In this document: piece by piece, positions 23,275 to 30,914 of the stretch
How the letters are laid out: each line of letters begins with the position of its first letter
Numbering within the stretch: the stretch's first letter is position 1
Assembly: GCA_902478945.1 (NCBI GenBank)
Contig: CABSMX010000009.1
Span: 1 to 32,531 of the forward strand
Source of the DNA: an uncultured Collinsella sp.
GTDB taxonomy: Bacteria > Actinomycetota > Coriobacteriia > Coriobacteriales > Coriobacteriaceae
Direction: 5' to 3'
DNA: 32,531 nt
Position numbers and translations under genes: made by a program
Notes under the pieces: model-generated
Seen by the model: only the letters and a program-made list of their open reading frames with translations
What the model was told of the DNA's origin: nothing
The model's database searches: none

Positions 23275-24849
23275 ATGGGAAAGAACAAGGATAAGATGGC
23301 CAAGCCCGCAGCGGACAAGACGCCCAAAGGCATGAAGGTCGAAAAGGCCGTCAAAAAATTCCGCAAGCTCGAGGGCAAGCTGTGGACCCGCGAGTACCTG
23401 CTCAAGATTGCCGAGTTTGACGGCGCGACCATCGCCCCCGCCAACGGCGCCGCCGCCCGTGCCGATGCCATGGGCACGCTTGCCGGCGAGCACCACAAGC
23501 TCCTGACCAGCGAAAAGTCTGTCGAACTTGTGCGCTCGCTGGCGCGCGAGACGGTCGCTGGCGGCAAAATCGACGACCCGCAGCTGCTTGACGAGATCCG
23601 CGTGCTCGGCCGCGACCAGCGCGAGGCCAGCGCCATCCCCACCGAGGAGGCCGAGGCCTGGACCAGGCTCACCTGCGAGGCCGATGCCGTGTGGCACAAG
23701 GCCAAGACGGCCAATGACTGGGCGAGCTTTGAGCCCTATGTGGACAGAATCGTCGGACAGCTTAAGCATCAGGCCGAGCTCATGGACCCCAAGCGCGACC
23801 CATACGACGTTTGGCTCGACCAGTACGAGCGTGGCCTTTCCGCCAAGAGCTTCGATGCGTTTTGTGACGAGGTCAAGGCCACGGTCGTACCGCTCGTGCA
23901 CGCCATCGGTGAGCGCGGCCAGCAGCCCGATGCCGACTTTTTGCACGCCCGCGTGCCCGAGGCCGCCCAGCGCGCCATGAGCTTTGACCTTATGAAGCTC
24001 GTCGGCCTGGACCTGGACGACACCACGCTTGCCTTTACCGAGCACCCGTTTAGCGAGGGCTTTTCGGTGGGCGATGCGCGCATCGCAACGCACATCTACG
24101 AGAACGACTGCATCTCCAACGTCTACAGCATCATCCACGAGGCGGGACACGCCATGTACGAGCTGGGCGTCAACCCCGCCTATGCGCGCACTTGTCTTGA
24201 GGGCGGCACCTCCATGGGCATCCACGAGAGCCAGAGCCGCTTTTTCGAGAACACCGTGGGCCGCAGCCGCGCCTTTATGGGACCGCTGCTCGAGGTACTG
24301 CGCCGCCACGCGCCCGAGGTCTACGGCAGCGTGGACGAGGACACGCTCTACCGCGCCGTGAACATCGCGCAGCCGTCGTTGATCCGCACCGAGGCCGACG
24401 AGCTCACCTACCCGCTGCACATTATGGTGCGCTACCAGATCGAGCGCATGCTGTTTGCCGGCGAGGCCACGGCCAAGGACATCCCCGCGCTTTGGAACCG
24501 CCTTATGGACGAGTACCTGGGCATTCCCGTTCCTGACGACACGCGCGGCTGCCTGCAGGATACGCACTGGAGCGGCGGCTCGTTTGGCTACTTCCCCACG
24601 TATGCGCTGGGTAGCGCCTACGATGCCATGTTTGTGCCGGCCATGTGCCGCGACGGCATCGACCTTACCGGCGCCTGCGCGAGCGGCAATCTGGCGCCCG
24701 TCCGCGCCTGGCTGGGCGAGCACATTTGGCAGTGGGGCCGCGCCAAGGACGCGCCGGAACTCATCAAGGGCGCATGCGGCATGGCGTTCGATGCCCGCTA
24801 CTACTGCAGCTACCTGCAGGACAAGTTCACCACGCTCTACGAGCTGTAA
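23275..24849 (+). CDS. Carboxypeptidase, peptidase family M32
   Basis: The 524-residue metalloprotease carries HEAGH at 288-292 (two zinc ligands and catalytic Glu), HESQSRFFEN at about 317-326 with the third-ligand Glu, and the M32 signatures YENDCISNVYSIIHEAGH and IAQPSLIRTEADELTYPLHI. Family members are cytoplasmic Zn2+ or Co2+ carboxypeptidases (Taq/Pfu type) that trim peptides with broad specificity. The ATG at 23275 has AAGGA six bases upstream; the frame is open to 23230 without a ribosome site. The first 25 residues are a Lys-rich tail. It is divergent from pheST and convergent with glmM, as a single-gene unit. Confidence 0.94.
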   Translation: MGKNKDKMAKPAADKTPKGMKVEKAVKKFRKLEGKLWTREYLLKIAEFDGATIAPANGAAARADAMGTLAGEHHKLLTSEKSVELVRSLARETVAGGKIDDPQLLDEIRVLGRDQREASAIPTEEAEAWTRLTCEADAVWHKAKTANDWASFEPYVDRIVGQLKHQAELMDPKRDPYDVWLDQYERGLSAKSFDAFCDEVKATVVPLVHAIGERGQQPDADFLHARVPEAAQRAMSFDLMKLVGLDLDDTTLAFTEHPFSEGFSVGDARIATHIYENDCISNVYSIIHEAGHAMYELGVNPAYARTCLEGGTSMGIHESQSRFFENTVGRSRAFMGPLLEVLRRHAPEVYGSVDEDTLYRAVNIAQPSLIRTEADELTYPLHIMVRYQIERMLFAGEATAKDIPALWNRLMDEYLGIPVPDDTRGCLQDTHWSGGSFGYFPTYALGSAYDAMFVPAMCRDGIDLTGACASGNLAPVRAWLGEHIWQWGRAKDAPELIKGACGMAFDARYYCSYLQDKFTTLYEL

Positions 24850-24915
24850 GGATTGACCGGCACGCCATCGCCAACGCCATCCATGTTGACGCCGATGTCT
24901 TGGCAACGTCAGCGA

Positions 24916-25014
24916 AAACGGCCCCGAGCGAGCAAGATGACGTGAAATGAAAGGGCGCTGACCTTCTGGTCGCGCCCTTGAAATTGAACGTCAGATTGCC
25001 GCTTGGGGCCGTTT
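24916..25014. repeat. Nested inverted repeat between the M32 gene and glmM
   Basis: Outer arms 24916-24943 and 24988-25014 match imperfectly (AAACGGCCCC-n-AGCG and TGACGT conserved). Inside, AAGGGCGCTGACC (24951-24963) pairs with GGTCGCGCCCTT (24968-24979) with one bulge. It may stop transcription from both convergent genes, but neither side has a clean U-run. Confidence 0.6.
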
Positions 25015-25027
25015 GCAGCGTCGAGCA

Positions 25028-25055
25028 GTTACGCAGTTTGGTAAAACCGCGTAAC
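25028..25055. repeat. Hairpin touching the glmM stop codon
   Basis: GTTACGC-a-GTTT pairs with AAAC-c-GCGTAAC across a 5-base loop, 11 bp in all. The last arm overlaps the glmM stop (25055-25057). There is no U-run, so a termination role is unsure. Confidence 0.55.
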
Positions 25056-26386
25056 TACAGGGCTTCCAGTGCGGCGGCGATGCGCTTCATGGCGGCGTCG
25101 GCAGCTGCTTGGTCGGGGGCTTCGGCCAAAACGCGGATTACCGACTCAGTTCCGCTCTTGCGCACCAGCACGCGGCCCTCGCCCGCCAGCGACGCCTCGG
25201 CCTCGGCGATGGCGTTCTGTACGCCCATGTTCTCGAGCGCGGCATCCTTGTCGGCCACGCGCACGGCAACCTGCGCCTGCGGTAGCAGCTTGCACGGAGC
25301 CGTGAGCTGCGAGAGCGTCTCGCGCTCGGCACGAATCACTTCCATAACGCGCAGCGAGGTCATAATGCCGTCGCCCGTGCGCTCGATATCGCCAAAGATC
25401 GTATGACCCGTCTGCTCGCCGCCCAGGCTGTAGCCGCCCTCGCGCATCTTGGCATACACATGACGGTCACCCACGCCGCTGGTCACGGCGCTTAGGCCGG
25501 CAAGCTCCAGCGACTTGACCAGGCCAAAGTTGCTGGCGATCGTCGGCACCACGGTACCGCCCGAAAGTCGCCCGTGCTTGTTTAGATACACGCCGCACAC
25601 GTACAGGATCTGGTCGCCGTCGACCACACGACCGCGCTCGTCCACGGCCAGGCAGCGGTCGGCATCGCCGTCGTAGGCAAAGCCCACGTCCAGGCCCTGT
25701 TCCACCACGTGGCGCTGTAGGCGCTCCATATGCGTGGAGCCACAATCCACATTGATGTTAAAGCCATCGGGCGCGGCATTGATCACGCGCACATCGGCGC
25801 CCAGCGCGTCGAACACCGGCTTGGCCACCGAGGATGCCGAGCCGTTGGCGCAGTCGAGACCGATCTTGACGCCCTGCAGCGAAAAGTTCGCGCTCGCGAT
25901 GAGCGAGGCAATATAGCGGTTGCGACCCTGCATGTAGTCGACTGTGGCGCCGATATGGTTGCCCGTAGCCAGCGGCACCTCGCTTTTGCCATCGATATAG
26001 TCCTCGATGAGCTCCAGCACGTCCTCGTCCATCTTGAAGCCGTCGCTGTTGACGAGCTTAATACCGTTATCGCAAAACGGGTTGTGGCTCGCGCTGATCA
26101 TAATGCCGCAATCGAAGCAGCCCTCCACGGTCTGATGCGCCACGCCCGGCGTCGGGATCACGTGCAGCATGTAGGCGTCCGCGCCGCTCGCGACCAAGCC
26201 GCTCACCAGCGCCGCCTCGAACATGTAGCTCGAACGGCGCGTGTCCTTGCCCACGATCACGCGCGCCTTAGCACTGCGGTTGGCACCGTAATACCAGCCC
26301 ACAAAGCGGCCGATCTTATAAGCGTGCTCTACCGTCAGCCCAACGTTGGCCTCGCCGCGAAAGCCATCGGTGCCAAAGTACTTCAT
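25055..26386 (-). CDS. glmM: Phosphoglucosamine mutase
   Basis: The 443-residue protein has all four alpha-phosphohexomutase signatures: active-site serine loop ISASHNPF (Ser100), Mg2+ loop DGDADR at 239-244, sugar-binding GGEQTGH, and phosphate-binding RKSGTE near the C-terminus. The start MKYFGTDGFRGEAN and the GEQTGH loop are the GlmM type. It converts glucosamine-6-phosphate to glucosamine-1-phosphate for UDP-GlcNAc and peptidoglycan synthesis. AAGGAGAG precedes the ATG. It lies just after the terminator of the DUF4012 gene, so it must have its own promoter; I do not see a clear one. Confidence 0.96.
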   Translation of the reverse strand: MKYFGTDGFRGEANVGLTVEHAYKIGRFVGWYYGANRSAKARVIVGKDTRRSSYMFEAALVSGLVASGADAYMLHVIPTPGVAHQTVEGCFDCGIMISASHNPFCDNGIKLVNSDGFKMDEDVLELIEDYIDGKSEVPLATGNHIGATVDYMQGRNRYIASLIASANFSLQGVKIGLDCANGSASSVAKPVFDALGADVRVINAAPDGFNINVDCGSTHMERLQRHVVEQGLDVGFAYDGDADRCLAVDERGRVVDGDQILYVCGVYLNKHGRLSGGTVVPTIASNFGLVKSLELAGLSAVTSGVGDRHVYAKMREGGYSLGGEQTGHTIFGDIERTGDGIMTSLRVMEVIRAERETLSQLTAPCKLLPQAQVAVRVADKDAALENMGVQNAIAEAEASLAGEGRVLVRKSGTESVIRVLAEAPDQAAADAAMKRIAAALEAL

Positions 26387-26399
26387 ACGCTCTCCTTAC

Positions 26400-26432
26400 A
26401 AAATAGGGGCGAACAGATTGCCTGTCCGCCCC
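26400..26432 (-). terminator. Terminator of the DUF4012 gene
   Basis: The minus strand reads GGGGCGGACAG, loop, CTGTTCGCCCC, then TATTTTG: an 11-base stem with one mismatch. It lies between the DUF4012 stop and the glmM ribosome site. Confidence 0.85.
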
Positions 26433-26469
26433 AAAATGGTACTCGATTATCTGCGCTACCAGAAAAACC

Positions 26470-28800
26470 CTATGCCGACGCGCTGTCGCGAGCCGCCTGG
26501 CATGTAGGAGTCTGACGCAGCGTAAGCGGCTTGTCCCCCGCCTCGGCCGACGTGGTCAGCGTATACGTGATCGTCGTCGTCTCACCAGCATGCAGGTCAA
26601 CGGTGCCCGAATAGAAGGGGATTCCATGCCACGTAGCGGCGCCAAGACCAAACTGGGTGCCCTCAACCGTAAGGTCACTGATGTTGCCGCCCGTCGGGGC
26701 AAACACTGAGACATTCAGGCGTTCGTCGTCACGCGCGGCACCGGGTGCGCTCGCCGCAACGTAGTCGGGCAGCTTGCCAGCCTCCTCCTGCGTCATGATG
26801 TTCGTCAGGGTAACGGTGATGCGATAGGAGCACGTGCCGTCGCCGTTCTTCACGCCCTGGCCAATCTGCGTGTCGGCGTTCAGATACCAGTCGAGCTTGG
26901 AGAAGCTCAGGTTGTTAAAGTAAACGCCGGCAACGGGTTCGGCACTCGGATCATCCGGATCGGGCAGCGAAGCGTCAATGCCTGTCTCCTTGATGGCATT
27001 CTGCTCATCATCGTTTCTCATCCAAGCAATCAGACGGCCCTCTTCGGCACCGCGCTCGAATGCACCGACAAGCTTCGTAACGTCGACGTCACCGATGCCA
27101 CCGAGAATCTTGTCGAAGGCGGCGCTGGCAACAGATGCAAAGATGCCGTCCGATTCTTCGACCGGATAGTTCCAATACACATCGTGCATGAGAACCTTCG
27201 CCGCGTTGGTACCGTCGACGACCGTACCATCGGGCAGCGAGACATTACCGACAAGGCCCAGCAGGTACTGCAAGAACACCGGATCGATGCCAACGACGCC
27301 ATCAACGTCCTGCCCATACTGGGACTTCCACAGCGCGGCAACACGCTGCGAGTTGCGGGGCCAATCGGGCGAATACGCGTTGCCAGAGTTGTACAGGTTG
27401 CTGTGGTCACCAAACAGTGCCTCGTCCTCTTCGTCGATGCTCTCAACCGCCTCGTCTTTGCTGAGCGCAATACATGGAACAAAGTCACCGATCGACATCT
27501 GGCCATCGGTGACTGAGATCAAACCTTGCGAACCACCAAAACCGCCGCAAGCACGAATCTCGACGTTGTTCATGGCATACACAAGATAGTTGCGCGTCTG
27601 GCCGTTGGCGCCAAGCATCTGGGGCAGAACGGGAGCGACCTTCTCTGCCGCGTCGACTACACCGTTCAGGGTGGCAAAGCCGTCCTTTGCCTTATCGACC
27701 AGCTCGGTCACCTGGGCGATATGTGTATCGCCAATACCCTGCACCTTTTTGTTGGCGCTCTTGAACGCCTTCGAGCTATCGGAGAGCGAATCGGCGACCG
27801 CCTGCAGCGCGGACACGTTGATTGTCCCGTCCTGGAACAGCTTGCCGGGCGTTGCCTGAGCGAGATTATCGGCCATGGGGACCAGCGCGCCGCTCGAAAC
27901 ATCGGACAGAGCGTCGACCATGGTGCGGGCGGCGTTAATATCGCCGCCGTACACCGGAATGAACGAAGCCATCGTCCACACCGGACTCGAGGTCTCCTTC
28001 TTCATGCTGCTGCAGAGCTCGTCGATCTTTTTCGCATCATCGGGCAGGGTCGAAAAATCGCCCGACGTGACCTTGTCCTTAAGGCCGCCGACGATCTCGA
28101 CAGTTTCCTTTGCCTGGCTCTTCACGGTTTTTGCCGAGTTAAACAGCATGAAGCCACTCACGCCAAAAGCGACAAGAACCACCGCGACGATGGCAGCGAC
28201 AACGGCTGCAACGCGACGCTTCTTGCGCTCGCCCTTGCGATGGCGATGGCGAACCAGGCCGTTCGAGGTCGGGCTCGTCGAGGAATCACCGCCGTAGTTC
28301 AAGCCAAAATCGTAATAATCTTCTTTAGAGCCCGAGCCCTTAAACTCGGCACCGTCGTCATCGAGACGGGCAAACGTGCCGGTTTCGGAAGCGCCCGTAT
28401 AGATAGTGCCTAGGTTACCCGTAAGCCCTGCGTCTCCAGCAGAAGAAGCACTATTGGCGGGATTGGCAGAGTTGATGGAGCCAGCGTTGTGGGCGCGATG
28501 AGCGTTGTTAGCAGGGTCAGCGACATTTGCACCGCCCGTTGGCGCCGGACGAACCCCGGCCGACGAAGCCGCAGAGCCCGCCCCGCCCGAAAATGTCTGC
28601 CTGCCTACGCGACCAGCCTGTTTTGCCTTTTGAGACTGTTCGTACAGAGCGGTAAACATCGCCGTTTCGCCCGGAGACGTACGGTTGCCAGCACCGTTTT
28701 GGCTGGATCCACTCGGTACGCCAGCGTTTCCAGTCCCATTTGAACGCGGCGGAACTGCAGGGCGCTCGCCGTCGCCGTTCTTAAAGTGGTTACCAGCCAT
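26470..28800 (-). CDS. DUF4012-domain envelope protein
   Basis: The 776-residue protein has a long disordered N-terminus (about 1-190, rich in Gly, Ala, Asn and Ser), a basic stretch RHRHRKGERKKRR, one transmembrane helix at about 197-220, and a large extracytoplasmic part. The outer part has a coiled-coil-like region (about 225-380) and then a DUF4012-like domain with NYLVYAMNNVEIRACGGFGGSQGLISV, followed by YSPDWPRNSQRVAALW and GVVGIDPVFLQYLLGLVG. Function is unknown; members occur in actinobacteria and are suspected to act in cell-surface polymer metabolism. GAGG eight bases upstream supports the ATG. It is flanked by terminators and stands alone. Confidence 0.82.
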   Translation of the reverse strand: MAGNHFKNGDGERPAVPPRSNGTGNAGVPSGSSQNGAGNRTSPGETAMFTALYEQSQKAKQAGRVGRQTFSGGAGSAASSAGVRPAPTGGANVADPANNAHRAHNAGSINSANPANSASSAGDAGLTGNLGTIYTGASETGTFARLDDDGAEFKGSGSKEDYYDFGLNYGGDSSTSPTSNGLVRHRHRKGERKKRRVAAVVAAIVAVVLVAFGVSGFMLFNSAKTVKSQAKETVEIVGGLKDKVTSGDFSTLPDDAKKIDELCSSMKKETSSPVWTMASFIPVYGGDINAARTMVDALSDVSSGALVPMADNLAQATPGKLFQDGTINVSALQAVADSLSDSSKAFKSANKKVQGIGDTHIAQVTELVDKAKDGFATLNGVVDAAEKVAPVLPQMLGANGQTRNYLVYAMNNVEIRACGGFGGSQGLISVTDGQMSIGDFVPCIALSKDEAVESIDEEDEALFGDHSNLYNSGNAYSPDWPRNSQRVAALWKSQYGQDVDGVVGIDPVFLQYLLGLVGNVSLPDGTVVDGTNAAKVLMHDVYWNYPVEESDGIFASVASAAFDKILGGIGDVDVTKLVGAFERGAEEGRLIAWMRNDDEQNAIKETGIDASLPDPDDPSAEPVAGVYFNNLSFSKLDWYLNADTQIGQGVKNGDGTCSYRITVTLTNIMTQEEAGKLPDYVAASAPGAARDDERLNVSVFAPTGGNISDLTVEGTQFGLGAATWHGIPFYSGTVDLHAGETTTITYTLTTSAEAGDKPLTLRQTPTCQAARDSASA

Positions 28801-28883
28801 AGAGGAGTCCTCGCAATACTAAAAGTCAATAACGCTATTAGTTTATGACATATTTGGCATCGTCAGTTAAACTCCAGATGCAG

Positions 28884-28908
28884 GCACCAATTCGCGGAAT
28901 TGTGGTGC
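28884..28908. other. Hairpin after the EamA gene
   Basis: GCACCAATTC (28884-28893) pairs with GAATTGTGGTGC (28897-28908) with a 2-base bulge. It lies 30 bases after the EamA stop and before the DUF4012 promoter region. There is no U-run, so terminator function is uncertain. On the minus strand TTAACT, 17 bases, CATAAA upstream of 28800 is a weak promoter candidate for the DUF4012 gene. Confidence 0.4.
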
Positions 28909-28939
28909 AACACCGTGTCCATCTAGGCAGCGGCGTAAG

Positions 28940-29962
28940 CTATACCGTCAGGAACATCATCACGATGATCATGGCAAAGCCGATAAGGTCGGTCGGCAAA
29001 AACACCGTGCCCAGCATAACAGCGCTGGTGATGGTCGCCGAAACCGGCTCCACAGTTCCGATGAGGCTCGCACGCACCGAGCCGATGTCCTTAACGCCCT
29101 GCATATACAGCATGTAGGCAAAAAACGAGCCAATGACCACAAACACCGCGAGCGCCTCGATACCGGCAGCATCGAGCGCCGGCATATGAGCCCACGGCTG
29201 CACGAAGACGCACGAGACCACGCCCGCTGCGAGCATGGCAGAGCCTGTAACGATGGGGCTGCCGTATTTGGGCAGAATCTTGGCGGGAATCACCGCCATG
29301 CAGGTAGCGCTGACCGCACACATAAGGCCCGCAACCAGGCCGAGCGGCGAAATGCTCAGGCTGGTGGGGTCACCGCCGGTAGCGATTAAAAAGGTGCCAC
29401 CGAGGGCCAGACCAATGCCGATCGTCTCGCGTGCGCGCGGCATGCGGCGATCGACCACGCAGGCGTAACCCATGATGATGACCAGCTGCAGGCACTGGAG
29501 CACCGTCGCGGTTCCGGCATTGGTCAGACGCACGGCCGAAAGATAGCAAAACTGGTTGAACAGCAGGCCAAAAGCGGTAAAAAGCAGCAGTTGCCTACGG
29601 TCGGCGGGCGTGGTCCAGAGCCTAACCAGACGCTCGCGATCGCGCGTGACCACCACGGCCATAAAGAGCAGGCCGGCGAGAATCTGGCGCACACTCATAA
29701 GCCACAGGGTATCAACGTGATAAGTATCGAACAGGAAGCTCGCGCTGGTGCCCGAAAAACCCCAAAACGAGCCGCCCACGAGCGTAGCCAACATGCCCAC
29801 GATCATCTTGCGCGTCTGGGCATCGTTGAGGCGGTCGCGCCATGCACGGCGGGTGCTGCGGCTGAGCTCATCGGTGCCCTCGGGCACATCAATGTTCGAT
29901 ATATCGGTCATCGGCACCGAAGTCCCTGCGCCTTCGACCTGCTCGACACGCTCTTTGCTCAT
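28940..29962 (-). CDS. EamA-family (DMT) membrane transporter
   Basis: The 340-residue protein has a charged N-terminal tail of about 55 residues and then ten hydrophobic segments in two halves, the architecture of two EamA repeats in the drug/metabolite transporter superfamily. GGSFWGFSGTSASFLF at the first helix and FFAYMLYMQGVKDIGSVRASLIGTVEPVSA at the second repeat are typical. Substrate cannot be predicted. I chose the ATG at 29962, with GGGGGAG seven bases upstream, over the open frame to 30085. It is a single-gene unit. Confidence 0.88.
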   Translation of the reverse strand: MSKERVEQVEGAGTSVPMTDISNIDVPEGTDELSRSTRRAWRDRLNDAQTRKMIVGMLATLVGGSFWGFSGTSASFLFDTYHVDTLWLMSVRQILAGLLFMAVVVTRDRERLVRLWTTPADRRQLLLFTAFGLLFNQFCYLSAVRLTNAGTATVLQCLQLVIIMGYACVVDRRMPRARETIGIGLALGGTFLIATGGDPTSLSISPLGLVAGLMCAVSATCMAVIPAKILPKYGSPIVTGSAMLAAGVVSCVFVQPWAHMPALDAAGIEALAVFVVIGSFFAYMLYMQGVKDIGSVRASLIGTVEPVSATITSAVMLGTVFLPTDLIGFAMIIVMMFLTV

Positions 29963-30194
29963 CCCGCTCCCCCGAAACAGCCTGGAAACAATTCGGCTTA
30001 CCTTACCACGGCGAAGGCACCAGCTGGGGGCTTGTCCGCTTATCGGTAGGACAATTCCGCAGACGTCTCTTCCATGGTTCGGCATCGCAACGGCTTTGCA
30101 TTATGCGATAGCCAAATCGCGGCAGCGAGCTCTTTTAAAATGGGCGCGACAAAGCCCTTTGATTCCACAACGTTAGCGATTTTAAAAAATATTC

Positions 30195-30223
30195 TTGCCA
30201 CCGAGTTCAAGCTCCGTTATATT
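30195..30223 (+). promoter_or_regulatory. Promoter of tRNA-Val
   Basis: TTGCCA (30195-30200), a 17-base spacer and TATATT (30218-30223) place the transcript start near 30230, about 23 bases before the tRNA. Confidence 0.8.
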
Positions 30224-30252
30224 ATCCCTTGCGCACTTGCGCACCCTTGATC

Positions 30253-30327
30253 GGGCGTTTAGCTCAGGGGGAGAGCGCTTCCCTGACACGGAAGAGGTCA
30301 CAAGTTCAAATCTTGTAACGCCCACCA
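30253..30327 (+). tRNA. tRNA-Val (anticodon GAC)
   Basis: Acceptor stem GGGCGTT (30253-30259) pairs with AACGCCC (30317-30323), then discriminator A and an encoded CCA (30325-30327). The D arm is GCTC...GAGC, the anticodon stem CTTCC/GGAAG surrounds CTGACAC with GAC at 30285-30287, and the T arm is ACAAG-TTCAAAT-CTTGT. All four stems are complete. It reads the GUC and GUU valine codons. It is a single tRNA with its own promoter and terminator. Confidence 0.97.
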
Positions 30328-30335
30328 AATGTTCG

Positions 30336-30371
30336 CAGCCCAGAGGCTATGCCTCTGGGCTGTTTTGTTTT
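30336..30371 (+). terminator. Rho-independent terminator of tRNA-Val
   Basis: CAGCCCAGAGGC, TAT, GCCTCTGGGCTG form a perfect 12-bp stem followed by TTTTGTTTT, 8 bases after the tRNA. Confidence 0.95.
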
Positions 30372-30692
30372 ATGTGCTAAGCCAAAAGGGCGCCGTGGCA
30401 CCCAAAACCGCTTCGGCAGCTCCAATAACCATCCCAATCGAGGCTGATACCGCCTCTACATAACCGACAATCATCCCGGCAGACCCCAAGTTGCTTCGGT
30501 ATCGCCGGCAATTACCCCTGCCACACCCAAAGTCGCCCAGACAACCCCGGCGACCGCCCCAACCAGCCCCAAAATCACCCAAACAGCCTTAGCGACCGCC
30601 CCAATCAGCCCCAAAATTACCCAAACAGCCTTGGCGACTGCCCCGATCTGGCCTTCGCAAGCCTCGCGGCCACATCCGGACAGCCTTCCCAT
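30370..30692 (-). pseudogene. Frameshifted remnant coding a 14-residue glycine-rich repeat protein
   Basis: Read on the minus strand, a 42-base unit encodes 14-residue hydrophobic repeats with glycine near positions 7, 10 and 14 (for example AVWVILGLIGAVAK, VVWATLGVAGVIAG). The frame is open to a TGA at 30471-30473. Inserting one T where ACTTGGGG (30484-30491) has replaced the ACTTTGGG of the neighbouring unit restores the repeat pattern (LGSAGMIVG, YVEAVSASIGMVIG, AAEAVLGAT) down to a TAA at 30370. The two near-identical units differ at three sites, two of them silent in this frame. No ribosome site is visible, and the only near start (ATG at 30692) abuts the palindromic element. Codons ending in T or G (ATT, TTG, GGG) are unlike the neighbours. 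Confidence 0.5.
30550..30633. repeat. Two near-identical 42-bp tandem units with degenerate copies alongside
   Basis: Units 30550-30591 and 30592-30633 differ at only three of 42 bases. A partial third unit starts at 30634, and units at 30508-30549 and further left are recognisable but diverged; one of them is 41 bases. The period is a multiple of three. Confidence 0.85.
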
Positions 30693-30695
30693 AAT

Positions 30696-30877
30696 CAGGT
30701 CTAATACTTTTCCCGAGAAGTGAACGACCTTATTTGGACCCCCGAAGCATCCACACTTTTTACAGCCAAAACCGCAGGATTCCAATGATAAAACCGCAGG
30801 AAATAAGCCACCAAAAGTATCGATGTTTCGGGGGTCCGTTTTGACTCGTTCACTTCTCGGGAAAAGTATTAGACCTG
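30696..30877. repeat. 182-bp palindromic element with 32-bp perfect terminal inverted repeats
   Basis: Arms 30696-30727 and 30846-30877 are perfect reverse complements, starting CAGGTCTAATACTTTTCCCG. An 8-base block follows that does not match (30728-30735 and 30838-30845), and then GGACCCCCGAAGCATC (30736-30751) pairs with 30822-30837 at 15 of 16. The centre has a 12-base direct repeat, AAAACCGCAGGA, at 30768-30779 and 30790-30801. It codes for no protein I can support. No clear target-site duplication flanks it. It could be a MITE-like element, or two inverted copies of a smaller repeat. Confidence 0.85.
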
Positions 30878-30914
30878 ACAATGAGACCCTTGGTCCCATG
30901 CCCAGCAACCGCCC

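Noticed and set aside
30550..30660. Tandem repeats considered as a CRISPR array
   Set aside because: The 42-bp units are contiguous with no spacers, they diverge in one direction, and no cas gene is present.
30253..30692. tRNA-Val as an integration site for a genomic island
   Set aside because: The tRNA is intact and followed directly by its terminator. I found no repeat of its 3' end downstream and no integrase in the window.
30471..30908. A 145-codon minus-strand gene spanning the palindrome and repeats
   Set aside because: Its first half is translation of the palindromic element, and there is no ribosome site. Only the repeat portion shows coding-like periodicity, so I kept that as a frameshifted remnant.
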